A DNA stretch of 37,074 nt from Paraburkholderia dilworthii (lineage in GTDB: Bacteria > Pseudomonadota > Gammaproteobacteria > Burkholderiales > Burkholderiaceae). The position numbers and the translations under genes are program-made. The notes beneath the pieces were generated by a model. It made no database searches. It was not told the DNA's origin and worked only from the letters and a program-made list of their open reading frames with translations. Below are positions 22,340 through 31,662 of the stretch, one piece after another (the stretch's first letter is position 1; each line of letters begins with the position of its first letter). The DNA lies in the NCBI RefSeq assembly GCF_000472525.1, contig NZ_AWZT01000058.1, positions 200-37,273 on the forward strand. The letters are read 5' to 3'.

Positions 22340-22499
22340 GCAGCGTTCGATGTGCGACCTTTTGAGCAATAAGATCGAGGTAAGGAAACGTCGCGCTGCA
22401 CAATGCCCGCGACGACTCAGGCCGCAACTGCGGCATCCTCAGGCCGACACCTTGGGAACCCGCTCGCGCTTCGATTAGAAGGCCGTCACCGTCGAGGTG
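22340..22499 (-). pseudogene. possible remnant of an ISL3-family transposase N-terminus
   Basis: A minus-strand frame reads VHLDGDGLLIEARAGSQGVG, then PESSRALCSATFPYLDL. This recalls the ISL3 TnpA start (hydrophobic strand with DG, then the CPxCGxxS zinc region and the H-S-R-Y...L-x-D-L segment), but the cysteines are lost. The rest of the transposase is absent. It is a weak, short match. Confidence 0.3.
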
Positions 22500-24543
22500 C
22501 ACTCCAGTTAGGTCGCGATCCGGCGCGCGGGACGTCGCCCCGCCGGATGTCCAGGACGCCGGAGTCGTAGAAGGAAGGGCCCGAGGGCTGGACGTCGCAG
22601 GCGGGGTCGGCGGCGACAAACGCGGTCACGGGGCATTTTTTTGTCGCGGCGGTCTTGCACGCGACCCGCTGAACCCAAGGTGCTGGGCCGGGCGGGCTCG
22701 GTCACCCGGCCCTTGAAGGTAGCCCGCGGAGAACGCGACGCGGTACCGTTCAATCGATGCCTCGGCTTGCTCCATTGTGCGCGTCGCACCCTGGCCAACG
22801 CCCCATCGGGCTCACCAAGGGAAGTGATGTTGGATCTACGGCGCACTGGCCCGGGTGGGCGTGGAGCCGAGCCCGTGGCAAGATTTGAATGCGGCGCGAG
22901 CGAAGGAACAGCTCAACAGTCATGTATTCGAGGGGAAGGTACGGAACGCAGAGCCTCGCTACGTTCGTACTCCGAAATAACTGGCTCGCGTCAGAAAGAT
23001 CCAGTAGAACGTCGCGTGAAACAGGCGGGTAAGTAGTCCGATGCTCGCAAGTTCCTGTTTCACTTGGCAAATTTGCGCTCGCCGTATAAATGTTTCACGC
23101 CGATCGGTCGACATGGGCTGGCGACCCGCTCCCGGGGGCAATCAGATATGTTCCGACTGGTTCGCTTTGCCGCCAGCGCAGAAACGTAACGAATGCTACG
23201 TGTTTTGTAGGGGGTGCCCGCCGGGGGCCGAGGCGGTCGTCAAGCCGGAGCGGGAAATTGCATCGTCTCGCACCCGCCAGCGACAGTCCACACGAACGCC
23301 TTTAGTCCGCCACCGACGACGGGTGTTCACGATCACGAGGAGGGCCTCGAATGACAAGGACGAATCAAGCAAATGAGCAACGGCTTCGATTCAGCCGACG
23401 CTGTCCAACCGCGCATGTGCCCATTGAATACCCGCCAGTTCCGCTATTGCTCGGTTTCGAATTCGCGGAGGACACCGGACGCTGCCAGACCATGTTGTCT
23501 TTGGTGACGGTGCCGTTTGCAGCGTCGCGATCGGCGTGCATGTTTTTGTTCTGCTGCAGAATGCCATGGCCCCAGAGCGTGTAGCCTTGATGCTGTTCGC
23601 TTCGCATCAGCGTTCGATGTCGACGCGTGCGCGACGCCGTCCACCCGCAATACGTTGCTCTCGTGCGTCACCTGAAGCGGAATGTCGCCGGAGCTTGGCC
23701 CCTCGTCGGTGCCCGTCCGCCGCGACTGAGGCCTCCGGGCCGGGCGCTGCCGCAACCATGCGGCACTGCAGTTGGCGACGCCCGGTGTGCATGCTCCCGC
23801 GCCGATGGATCGGTGCGCGGACCGGTTGTAGCCGCTGCGTGTCGCCTCGCACCTCAGGCGGACTCTACACTTCAACGTACCGTGCGCCGGCAAACGCGGG
23901 AAAAAGCGGTTGCTACAAGGAACATGCCGTATCCGATTATTATCGTCATCCAATTTCCGGCTCAGAGACGCGGCCGCCGGACCGCAGTGATTGCCCGCTG
24001 ACGCAGGCGGGCGAAAACTTCATTAAGATGTCCCGCAAATTTCGCACAAGTGGATTACACGGCCATGCGCCGCTATGCCATCGCTTCAGGCGAGTCCTGA
24101 CGGCGCCGTGGCCAACGAAAATAGAGCTGCTCCGGTAGCACGGACCGTCGCGGAACGAGGACGCGTGGGGAGGGGCTGGACGCCACCATCGGCAAGCGCG
24201 GCGAAACCTCGCTAGAAAAATCGAACCGTCATAAATACATTTTCAAACAGCCTGACTTCCGGGCGAGGAGGGCAGGTGTTTCTGCCACGAAAGTACCTAC
24301 CAAAAAGGATGTTATTGCCGATGGACCGAGCGTCGGCGCGGGCGTAATCGTTGACTGCCTGTCTTGCCTTTTTTGCCTGCCGTGAAGCGCGGGGCGATGC
24401 CCCAGACAACTCCTCGTCGGCACTGCAAGCTGAGCGATCGGATCCGCTCGTTAAACACATGTCCGATGCTGAGACCGTCGCCGGCGGTTATAGGAAGTCT
24501 GTCGAGATAAGTAAGGATAGCTGACCGTCCGGGATCAACGTGA
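22500..24543. other. decayed region, no intact gene recognised
   Basis: Frames here are short or biased. A coding-like scrap at about 22829-22978 (plus) reads ALARVGVEPSPWQDLNAARA, then FEGKVRNAEPRYVRTPK before a stop; it may be a gene end. An inverted repeat GTGAAACAGG (23016) / CCTGTTTCAC (23054) is present. The rest has no visible features. Confidence 0.4.
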
Positions 24544-24764
24544 GGTGCGTATGCTCCGGTATCGCGTACCGCGATCGATGGGGCGCTTGATGTGCTCTTG
24601 CCGCGCGAGGTAAAGGTGCTGCCATACGTTTCGGCATCGCTACGGCATCGGACAGTACGCTACAGGAACCGGGGAAACAGCTCGACTTAACGCCCGAACG
24701 GATCCGGTGGGCCGAACGCAAGGCGATGCGAAAACTGATGCAGCGGGGCGTGCTGACAGGCTAA
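24544..24764 (+). pseudogene. remnant of a sigma-70 family factor (region 4)
   Basis: The frame from 24544 reads AIDGALDVLLPREVKVL, the start of sigma region 4 (typically LPPREAKVLRMRFGI). A one-base shift near 24622 then gives RFGIATASDSTLQEPGKQLD and LTPERIRWAERKAMRKLM, matching the region 4.2 helix-turn-helix (TLEEVG...TRERIRQIEAKALRKL). It ends GVLTG at TAA 24762-24764. Nothing recognisable of regions 2-3 remains upstream. So it is the C-terminal relic of an RpoD/RpoS/RpoH-type factor. Confidence 0.65.
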
Positions 24765-24943
24765 GGTAATTTCTAGACCATTGCGCCCCGGACCCCGGCA
24801 TTGGCGTGATGTCGTCCTGGAGGACAGGATCGGCAGTTTCCCGTCGATCGGAAGAGGGCGATCATTCGTGCGCACCGTGGCCGGGCTGGGCCGATGTGCT
24901 TCCCGTGTCATTGCAGATCAGCTCACGGCACGCTACCACCGCC

Positions 24944-26323
24944 TCATAACAGGACTGCCTGCTGCAAAAGCTCCAGCGCGTTGAGCTCGTCCAGTCGGCC
25001 CGTGCGTGCCTTGCCTGCCAGCGTCTTGAGCAATGCCTCTGCGATCGGCGCGATGCCATGAAGATGGTCAAGGCTCGTCACAGACGGCGATAGCGACTCG
25101 CGCGATTGCGGAGGACTTGCGGGGGCCGCGAGCGACTCAGCGGTCGCCGCCATGGCTGCCGCCGGTTCACCATCACGTTCGTCAGATTTGCGACCGGCAG
25201 GCTCGTCGGGAGCATCAGCGACGTGATGCGGCTGGCTGACGACGATCATCCCTTTCTCTGAGGCATCTGCGGAACCGGACGGGCGGTCTTTTGCACCGGT
25301 CCGAACGTCCGCCCGCGAGCGCCGCGCGTTCGCCGTCGCATCGGCGGGCTTCGCCGAAGCGCGATCTGCCATTGCGGTCGCGAGGGGCTCCTTCTGTTCA
25401 ACGGATGCACGGCCGCGCGCGGCGGGCGTGAGCAAACGCGACACCGACTCCGGGATGTCGGGTTCCGAACGCGGCGCGTCCAGCCAGCCAGCTGGCAAAC
25501 CAAGCCGTTCGGTGAAACGGTTTGCTTCAACAGTGTCGAGCCGTTTTTTGCCATACAGCCGGTGGGCCATGTTCGATCCGCTCATCTTCATGACCACACC
25601 GAGTCTTGCTTTCGATCCGTTACGAGCCGTCAAAACATGGAGGTTCGCGCGTCGAATTTTCTCTACGTCGCCACTGTCGTCTAACGCCAGTGGTCGCTGC
25701 TGGTTTCCCCCGACAGATGTCCTGGGTTTCGAAGGTGAACCTTTTCGCGGCGCACGTGGGGCAGGCGGTTCCGCCATCTGGCTTCGACTGTTTCGGACGG
25801 CCCTGGGCGAGTCGCCCGTGGCTTTTTTCGGCATCTGCGCTTCTCCCGACAAACTGTATTCAGGATATGGTTGCTGGCCGCCGTGAATGGCGGAAGGCGG
25901 CATGGGTGGTTCCGACACTGTTTCCGGCTCGTCGTCTACCTGGACAAACTCGAGCGGCGATTTCAGGCGGGCGATGGTTTCGGGCGCAAGCGCAGGATTG
26001 GGCTGGTCAAAGAAACCGTGAGGCAAACCCAGCGTGGTTTCCATGTGAAAGGCGGTCTCGGGCGTGAACCTTTCACCCTTCGTCAACTCGGCCACTCACG
26101 CCATGTTCGATCCCAGTCCCAGGGCGATATTCTCCGCGCCTACCGTATCCACCAGAAACTGGAACGATCGTGTCTTGAAAATGGAGGCAGTCTGGGCAGA
26201 GTCCCGGGCAGGTGCATTGACGTACGGCGGTCTCGGCCGGTTCGGCTGGGACTGTTTGACGTGACGAGGTTGGCGCTGGCCGCTGTCCCGAGATCCCGCA
26301 TATCGTCCGCGGGTTTGACTCAT
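24944..26323 (-). pseudogene. tandem HTH-module protein interrupted by an in-frame TGA
   Basis: ATG 26323 opens a frame ending IALGLGSNMA at TGA 26096-26098. The very same frame resumes at once with VAELTKGERFTPETAFHME. An Arg codon (CGA) in place of TGA would restore GSNMA-R-VAELTKGERF. Two similar modules are present: module 1 ends LGLPHGFFDQPNPA; module 2 reads LGVVMKMSGSNMAHRLYGKKRLD, then LGLPAGWLDAPR. Each resembles an XRE-type HTH followed by a signature seen in Cro/CI-like regulators (LGLPxGWLDxP). The rest (residues about 240-420) is Ala/Ser/Pro-rich and disordered, ending with a helix. From GTG 26095 a 383-aa product could still be made. Confidence 0.6.
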
Positions 26324-27225
26324 ATAGTAGGGCTCCATGCGATCACTGGTGTGCTGAGTGCGATTATAGATGACGTGATGCTGGCATTGGATGCCGAACG
26401 ACGCGATAGCGCGAAAACAGAGGCGGGGCATCCGGCCATGGGTGTGGCTGGTTGACGTCCGCACTCTCCGGTCGCGATCTGGTGATGCTGGCCTGCTAAG
26501 CAATGCAATAGCCAGCCTTTTGCCGGTCACACGAATCGTCAAATATCAGGCAGCGATGGAAGATAGATGCGCCGGCTCTCTCACGTTCAACGCAAAGCGC
26601 GGCTGGCGGTCGATCCGTCGGTGGTTAGCGACTGGCGGCTGGCTGGTCAGTCCGCCCCTCGAAAGTCCGGCCGAACTTCTGCAGGCCAGAATGATTCGGG
26701 ATGCCAGGCATTTTCTGCGAACGTGCCATTAGTGATGCACGAGATCTGCCGATCTCCGAAGCACCAGGCAGCGCATACATCACCTTGGCGATTCGCATCG
26801 CCGGTATCGATCGATCGGGAAAGCCTGCTCGCCGGTCGGCGCGGTTATTTTCTCACTTTGCGTTTCGCGAGGACCTGCATTCAGACAATGCGCGTCCCTC
26901 CTATCACGAAGAACGGAGAGTTTCTGTGCTGCAATGTCGCCACTAGCCATTGATGACAGCGTTCATCGAGCGGCGGATGTCGCCAATGCCTGACGCAAGT
27001 CCCAAGGGAAGAGGTCCCGGATAGTGACACTTAGTGACACTGCCTGTGTCATCACGGATGCGCGCGACAGAACGTGAGGTGCTGACTCCGTATGGACCTG
27101 ACCGCTTCGATCCGGGATTGACAGACGCGGCACCACTTTGCCTGCCGGCGTGTCTGCGGCCAGCTCAACGCGGCTTCACCTCTTAACCTCGTCCTCCGTC
27201 TTGTCCGGCGGGTGGTAGGGCACCT
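26324..27225. other. no gene recognised
   Basis: Frames on the plus strand (for example 26391-26953) change composition mid-way and lack ribosome binding sites. A short direct repeat AGTGACACT occurs twice at about 27024-27040 with TGTGTCA close by, a possible protein site. Confidence 0.35.
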
Positions 27226-27960
27226 TCACCGTAGCGCTGCCAGACGGCGTTGGCAACGCATGTCGCCCCCGCCGCGGCGATAGCTCTGTATGGCCTTCGT
27301 GCGGTCCTGGGTAACGCTCTTCTCTTCCGCACCCCACGCGCCCTCCCAGTAAAGCCCCAGATTGTATGCTGAGGCCTTGTGGCCCAGTGAGATGGCCTGC
27401 TCGTAGAGCGTGAGCGCGCGGCTCGTATCGGCCGGCATGCCCCGCCCAAGGCGTGCGCTATCGGCCAGCGCTGCAGCGGCCATGCCGCGAAGATGGCCGT
27501 CCGCGGTCTCATCCTTCATCACGTCTTCGAAGATCGCATTACCTCTCTCAAGGTCCGCCTCGCCTCCGGTCGGTGTGACGAGAGAAATGGCCATTGCCAT
27601 CCGCCAGGCAGGATGCCGGTTAGCACCGATGCGCTCAAGCAGCCAGCGGCCGAGATGCGGCGCGCGATTGAGCGTGCTGGTGAGAAGAGCATTGGCGATC
27701 GCGGCGAGCGACTCGGGCGACAGGAACCCGGTCTTGTTGGCCGCGATGACGTGACGGGAAAACTTCTCGACATCCAGAGTAGGGTCAGCGAGGCGCAACT
27801 GATGCCATTCACGCTCGATCGTTCCTACCCAGCTTTGCATTTGCATGGTGAGCAACACGTTGGTGAGGAATGCACCTGATTCTAGCTCACCTTTTGTGAA
27901 ATGCAACTTTCCGGAGCTCGTGCGTCCTATTCGCATGAGTTCGCCATGGAGGGTTGCCAT
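27226..27960 (-). CDS. Sel1-like repeat protein, 244 aa
   Basis: Start at ATG 27960. The N-terminal half (1-110) is a helical domain without a recognised family (SGKLHFTKGELESGAFLTNV). The C-terminal half carries Sel1/TPR-like helical repeats: GHLRGMAAAALADSARLGRG, then DTSRALTLYEQAISLGHKASAYNLGLYWEGAWG, and KAIQSYRRG. The A..L...Y..A...GH..A.YNLG pattern is the Sel1 consensus. Such repeats mediate protein contacts. There is no signal peptide, so it is probably cytoplasmic. The last repeat is shorter than usual and may be clipped. Confidence 0.65.
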   Translation of the reverse strand: MATLHGELMRIGRTSSGKLHFTKGELESGAFLTNVLLTMQMQSWVGTIEREWHQLRLADPTLDVEKFSRHVIAANKTGFLSPESLAAIANALLTSTLNRAPHLGRWLLERIGANRHPAWRMAMAISLVTPTGGEADLERGNAIFEDVMKDETADGHLRGMAAAALADSARLGRGMPADTSRALTLYEQAISLGHKASAYNLGLYWEGAWGAEEKSVTQDRTKAIQSYRRGGGDMRCQRRLAALR

Positions 27961-28255
27961 CGTTTCCCCGTCCCAGTCAGATGACGATTGAGCAAAGCTT
28001 CAATCTTTGTGCTGTGATCCAGCGCGGCGGTCACTCGTGCACAGAGTTACGAAGCGTTGGCAGGCACTGGCGGCTCCTGCAACATCAACGTGATGGCGCA
28101 GACCGTAATGGATGATCAGGCATGGATGCGACGGTATTCATGTCGCGACTTGTGGCAAGATCCGAACCGGATGGCAGAGACGGGTTCGCGAGCCCCTAGG
28201 CAAATGTGTTTGCCAGCCTGCTTCGCGCGACGTTGGAGAAGGAGGGTGTCCCGCG

Positions 28256-28609
28256 ATGGCTGATGCATTTGAACTCGTTGCCCTGGCGTTGCCCGGCGAC
28301 GTCGCCCCGGAGTCACTGCCCGCCATCGTCCGCCAGTTCGTCGCGGATTGCTGGCCCGGTATGAGCCGCAGCCAGTTGATCGCCCGCGCCCGGCGCCTTG
28401 CGTTGCGGCCGTCGCTGCGCGCCTATCGCCCGAGTGCGCCGGGAGACATCGGACGCTTTGCGCTCACACTTATGGCGGGCACGCAGACAGTCTCCCTGAT
28501 CGCGCATTTACGCCGCGTCACACAGCGGCGCGCATCCGCACGCAGTCGCAAGGCGGTCACCGCCTCGCGACCGCCCGCGCGCGATCCGCGTCAGACGTCG
28601 CTGTTCTGA
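28256..28609 (+). CDS. small basic protein ending in a clamp-binding-like motif, 117 aa
   Basis: ATG 28256 has GGAGGG nine bases upstream and is preferred over ATG 28112. The protein is helical and basic (MSRSQLIARARRLALRPSLRAYRP, LIAHLRRVTQRRASARSRK). It ends exactly with RQTSLF. Q-x-x-L-F at the extreme C-terminus is the form of the beta-sliding-clamp binding motif found in polymerases, MutS, Hda and ImuA/B-like proteins. I see no other known domain. A DNA-replication or repair accessory role is inferred from that motif alone. Confidence 0.55.
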   Translation: MADAFELVALALPGDVAPESLPAIVRQFVADCWPGMSRSQLIARARRLALRPSLRAYRPSAPGDIGRFALTLMAGTQTVSLIAHLRRVTQRRASARSRKAVTASRPPARDPRQTSLF

Positions 28610-29022
28610 AAGGGCGCCGAACTCGACGACCTTCATCGAAGGTGGTGCCACGCAGGTGCGCGAGTTCACGAGCACGATCGAGGCCATGACGCCAAAGAAA
28701 GATCTACGGCGGGCTTCTGCACGATGCCGCGCCACGCTCGCGTGCCGCTGCCGACGAGACACGTCGACGATCCAGACTGAGGACGCGGTCCGCAAGTTGT
28801 CAGAAGACGATTGATTGCCGGGATTCGCCGTTGATCGGGAGGATCGCCTCGCTGTTTCAAGCTTCGCCCCATCTTTCACGAAAAGAGGCTCTTTTGCCCG
28901 TCTGTTCGTGTAACGGCGGGTTTCAGCATAGGCGTATTCTTTCACGCGTCACGAAGCAACAGGCGTGATCGGGGTAGCGAGGAGAAGAGCGCGGCCCCGC
29001 GGCTTCAATATGGCCGCGGGGA
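28610..29022. other. no supported gene
   Basis: A plus-strand scrap from 28686 (MTPKKDLRRASARCRATL and on, 42 codons) and a minus-strand frame over 28508-28945 are both possible, but neither has a ribosome binding site or family resemblance. Confidence 0.35.
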
Positions 29023-29349
29023 ATGCGACGACATCTCTGCCGTGCCCTGAATGAAGCAGCGCTTCTTTTCCTCGACTGGAGCTGGAACGGGAAGGCAGGC
29101 ATTCATGCAACCGAGGCGCTGTCGGCGGCAAGCGCTTTGCATTCGACGACAGAAATGATCGTTGCCACGGCCATCCTTATCGAATCGGCGCTCTCGGCAG
29201 GCGATGTGGAGCGCGCCGAGCTCCACATCGCGTCCTTGTGCGAATTGCTGAACGATCGAGTACCGGGTCGCCGGAGCGACGCGGTACTCGTGCGTCTACA
29301 AACTCGGTTCCCGACGATTACAACGGTAATACCAACGCGAACGCATTAG
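29023..29349 (+). CDS. hypothetical protein, 108 aa
   Basis: ATG 29023 follows a GGGG-containing stretch at short distance. Residues 1-85 look like a helical bundle (RALNEAALLFLDWSWNGKAGI, IVATAILIESALSAGDVERAELHIASL), resembling a small TPR-like pair. The end is less structured. A perfect hairpin TGTGGAGC/GCTCCACA falls inside the gene at 29208-29230. Function unknown; it is followed 36 bp later by the DUF4242 gene. Confidence 0.45.
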   Translation: MRRHLCRALNEAALLFLDWSWNGKAGIHATEALSAASALHSTTEMIVATAILIESALSAGDVERAELHIASLCELLNDRVPGRRSDAVLVRLQTRFPTITTVIPTRTH

Positions 29350-29384
29350 CCTTGACGGATGAGCGGTCGAAATGGAGATCTGAT

Positions 29385-29636
29385 ATGACGCACGTTGTGG
29401 TGGAGCGCAGCTTTCCGATGCCTCAGTCGGACGAAGACCTGGCGGTGGCCGAAGATCGGTTAGCGCCGTGTAGCGAGCTTTATGGTGTCGTGTGGAAACG
29501 CAGCGTCGTTTCGTCTGATCGCAGGCACATGATCTGCGAGTACGAAGCACCCGACGCTGAAACGGTCCGGAAAGTTCAGAAAGAAGCAGGCGCCGTATTC
29601 GATCATGTCTGGTCCGGCGTGATCATCGGTGGCTGA
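29385..29636 (+). CDS. DUF4242 (SCO4226-like) protein, 83 aa
   Basis: ATG 29385 has GGAG seven bases upstream. The chain begins THVVVERSFPMP, continues with an acidic helix (SDEDLAVAEDRLAPC), then GVVWKRSVVSSDRRHMICEYEAPDAETVRKVQKEAG. The pattern (VER-F, then V-W--S-VS-D, then C-YEAPD-E-VR---AG) is that of the DUF4242 family, small ferredoxin-like dimers that include a nickel-binding protein in Streptomyces. Its role in this organism is unknown; metal binding is only suggested by the family. Confidence 0.75.
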   Translation: MTHVVVERSFPMPQSDEDLAVAEDRLAPCSELYGVVWKRSVVSSDRRHMICEYEAPDAETVRKVQKEAGAVFDHVWSGVIIGG

Positions 29637-30375
29637 TGCGACGACAGGTTTCCAGACGCCGTGCAACTGTCGGCACGGGGTGCGCAGAGTAAATCGCGCT
29701 AACCTCCGGACTTCTGAACATGGTGGATCAGAAAGGCTAGCTGGTGCCTGTCACAGTTGCCATGCGGACCTTACCTGTCAATCAGTCGATCCGCGGCTGT
29801 GGGCATTGAAACTCGATGCCGGAAGCAGTTTCCTCGATGTGGCGCGAGGGCGCGGCTATCTTTCGCGTGTAGCAGGCAAGCTGCGCTACGTTGCGGCGCT
29901 GGTTGAACTGGGAAGAGCAAGGTAACCGAGGGCAACCGGATTCCTGTCTGGAATCGCCAGAGCGTCGCTCTCGCATGGAGTCGATCGGCTCAAATGCAGC
30001 GGCATCCGTTTCGCGGTAGTACACCGAATACGAGACCGCTTCCGCCCACTTTACTTCGTCCGCTTTCGCGGCCACCGGAGCAATCGATAGATCTCTTTTT
30101 ATCATGGTGAGGTGTCGCAACCGGGCAGGGGAATGCTCGAAAAGGCGAACTGAGTTCGGCGTGCCAGCGGGAATGTTCGTGGATGCCCCACGTCAGCGTC
30201 AAGCCATTCATCAGCGCTCGGCATGCCTGCGATAACAAGTCGTCTATGGATTCGAGTGGTTCTATTTCGATCAGCTAAGTACTCTGGAAACTGGCCATAA
30301 GCCAGCTATTCTGAGATGTAGTGATGCATCCTGGCGCTTCGCAGATTCCGTTTACTCTCAACGTCAGGAGTGCGA
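29637..30375. other. no supported gene
   Basis: A minus-strand frame 29782-30104 (MIKRDLSIAPVAAKADEVKW and on) is coding-like at its N-terminus but has no ribosome binding site. A plus-strand stretch near 29818 (FLDVARGRGYLSRVA) faintly recalls a methyltransferase motif I. Neither is convincing. Confidence 0.35.
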
Positions 30376-30414
30376 ATGTCGGCTCATTGGCGCATGGGGC
30401 AGCGGGAGGTTGCT

Positions 30415-30771
30415 ATGTGCAAGTTGACTGGTCGGGTCGCACGATTGCTCGCCTTCGCTGCTTGTGGGGGATTCGTGCTGGAGGGTCAATCGAAACCGGT
30501 TTGTCCCACCTACGTGGAACTGCAGTCCGGCACGATCTTCGATATCGCAAAACTGGTTGAGGACAGCGGGTCACCGGCTGCGGCACTTAAGAAGGCTCGC
30601 ACCGATCTGGCGCAAGTCAAAAGGTATGGCGGGTGCAAAAGCCTGGAGCACACTCGACATTATGGGGAGTGCACAGAAATAGTAGCTGCAGCCGAGGAAG
30701 CAATCAGCGCCCTGGAGCGTTGCGTGAGCGAGGATGCCTCGAACGCCGCTAATCCGACGGCGGATGAGTAA
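30415..30771 (+). CDS. probable exported protein, 118 aa
   Basis: ATG 30415 has GGGAGG five bases upstream and gives a signal-peptide-like start (CKLTGRVARLLAFAACGGFVLEGQS). An upstream ATG at 30376 also has AGGAG before it and would add 13 polar residues. The mature part has five Cys (CPTYVE, GGCKSLE, GECTEI, ERCVSE and one near the start), suggesting disulfides in the periplasm. It is helical, with charged repeats. A strong terminator follows 28 bp after the stop. Family not recognised. Confidence 0.6.
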   Translation: MCKLTGRVARLLAFAACGGFVLEGQSKPVCPTYVELQSGTIFDIAKLVEDSGSPAAALKKARTDLAQVKRYGGCKSLEHTRHYGECTEIVAAAEEAISALERCVSEDASNAANPTADE

Positions 30772-30799
30772 ATGCCGGATGGAAGAATGCCGGTTGAGT

Positions 30800-30827
30800 C
30801 GAGCGCGAAAGAACGCGCTCGTTTTTT
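30800..30827 (+). terminator. intrinsic terminator after the exported protein gene
   Basis: CGAGCGCG and CGCGCTCG form an 8-bp stem with loop AAAGAA, followed by TTTTTT. Confidence 0.85.
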
Positions 30828-31064
30828 GTCCCAGTTGAGATACCAACAGTGCTGGAACTTCGCATTCAGCGGATTCGCGAATGCGCGACAACTGCACGGC
30901 TGCACTTCACGTGTGCCGAGCGCACGTTGATCCTTCGAGCGTTCGAAGTCCAGCAATTGGTGCCGTGTCCACTCTCGCGATCTCGTGTCGTGAGAAGAAT
31001 TTGAAATGAATCGTATGCCAGTGCACGAGTGTAGATACTGCGCTCGGGGACGAGCCAGAAGTCG

Positions 31065-31406
31065 ACTTCGCGAATCGTCGAAGGATGCTGGCGACGAACG
31101 GGCCTGCAATGCCTCACTGACGAGACCGGCGTCATTCATTCGCACGGCCGCCAACGCGAGGTTGTATGTCGCGGTCGGATTGTTAGGGTCGAGCTTGCGT
31201 GCATGGGAATAACTGTCGATGGCATCCTGCCATGCACCCGATGACAGATAGACGCTGCCTAACGCAATCCACACGGCGGGATCGCCGAGCGCCAGGTGGG
31301 TCGCCCGGGCGGCATAGTTTGAGGCTTCAGCATCGTCGCCCAGAGAGCTGAGACAATTGCTGCCTTTTATAAGTCCACATAGCTTGTTGCTCTGTGCGAT
31401 TTTCTG
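31065..31406 (-). pseudogene. fragment of a TPR-repeat protein
   Basis: The minus-strand frame is open from 31406 (after a TAG) without an ATG. It reads DDAEASNYAARATHLALGDP, AVWIALGSVYLSSGAWQDAI and DSYSHARKLDPNNPTATYNL, classic tetratricopeptide repeats. After SPASFDDS the reading becomes Arg/Ser-rich noise, suggesting a frameshift or break near 31065. Both ends of the gene are missing. Confidence 0.6.
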
Positions 31407-31662
31407 CTAAAGGGCATTCGGCGCGGTGTTCAGTGCACTTGTACGGTTCGACGACGGGGCGGCGACGGTCAGGCAGCGAGCGGAAGGGGACTCCGATCGT
31501 GACTCGGTCGTTTGCTCTGTCACGCGTTAGGCGAGTGTCGATATGGGAGAGACCGCCTGATGCACCCCGATCGCGGGTGAAGAGCATTTATCGAGAAGAC
31601 CTGCGCCTCATGTTTGCGAGCAGGACCACAGCGGTAGAAAAGGTCTAGATGTCCTGGAGCAT
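31407..31662. other. no gene recognised
   Basis: A short gap between the TPR relic and the secreted protein gene; frames here have no starts with ribosome binding sites. Confidence 0.3.

Noticed and set aside
23365..23953. Minus-strand frames with fragments like QGYTLWGHGILQQN
   Set aside because: Some words look protein-like, but neighbouring frames do not join into a recognisable family and no start is present.
29629..29925. FLDVARGRGYLSRVA resembling methyltransferase motif I
   Set aside because: No other methyltransferase motif surrounds it, the N-terminal half is noise, and there is no start signal.
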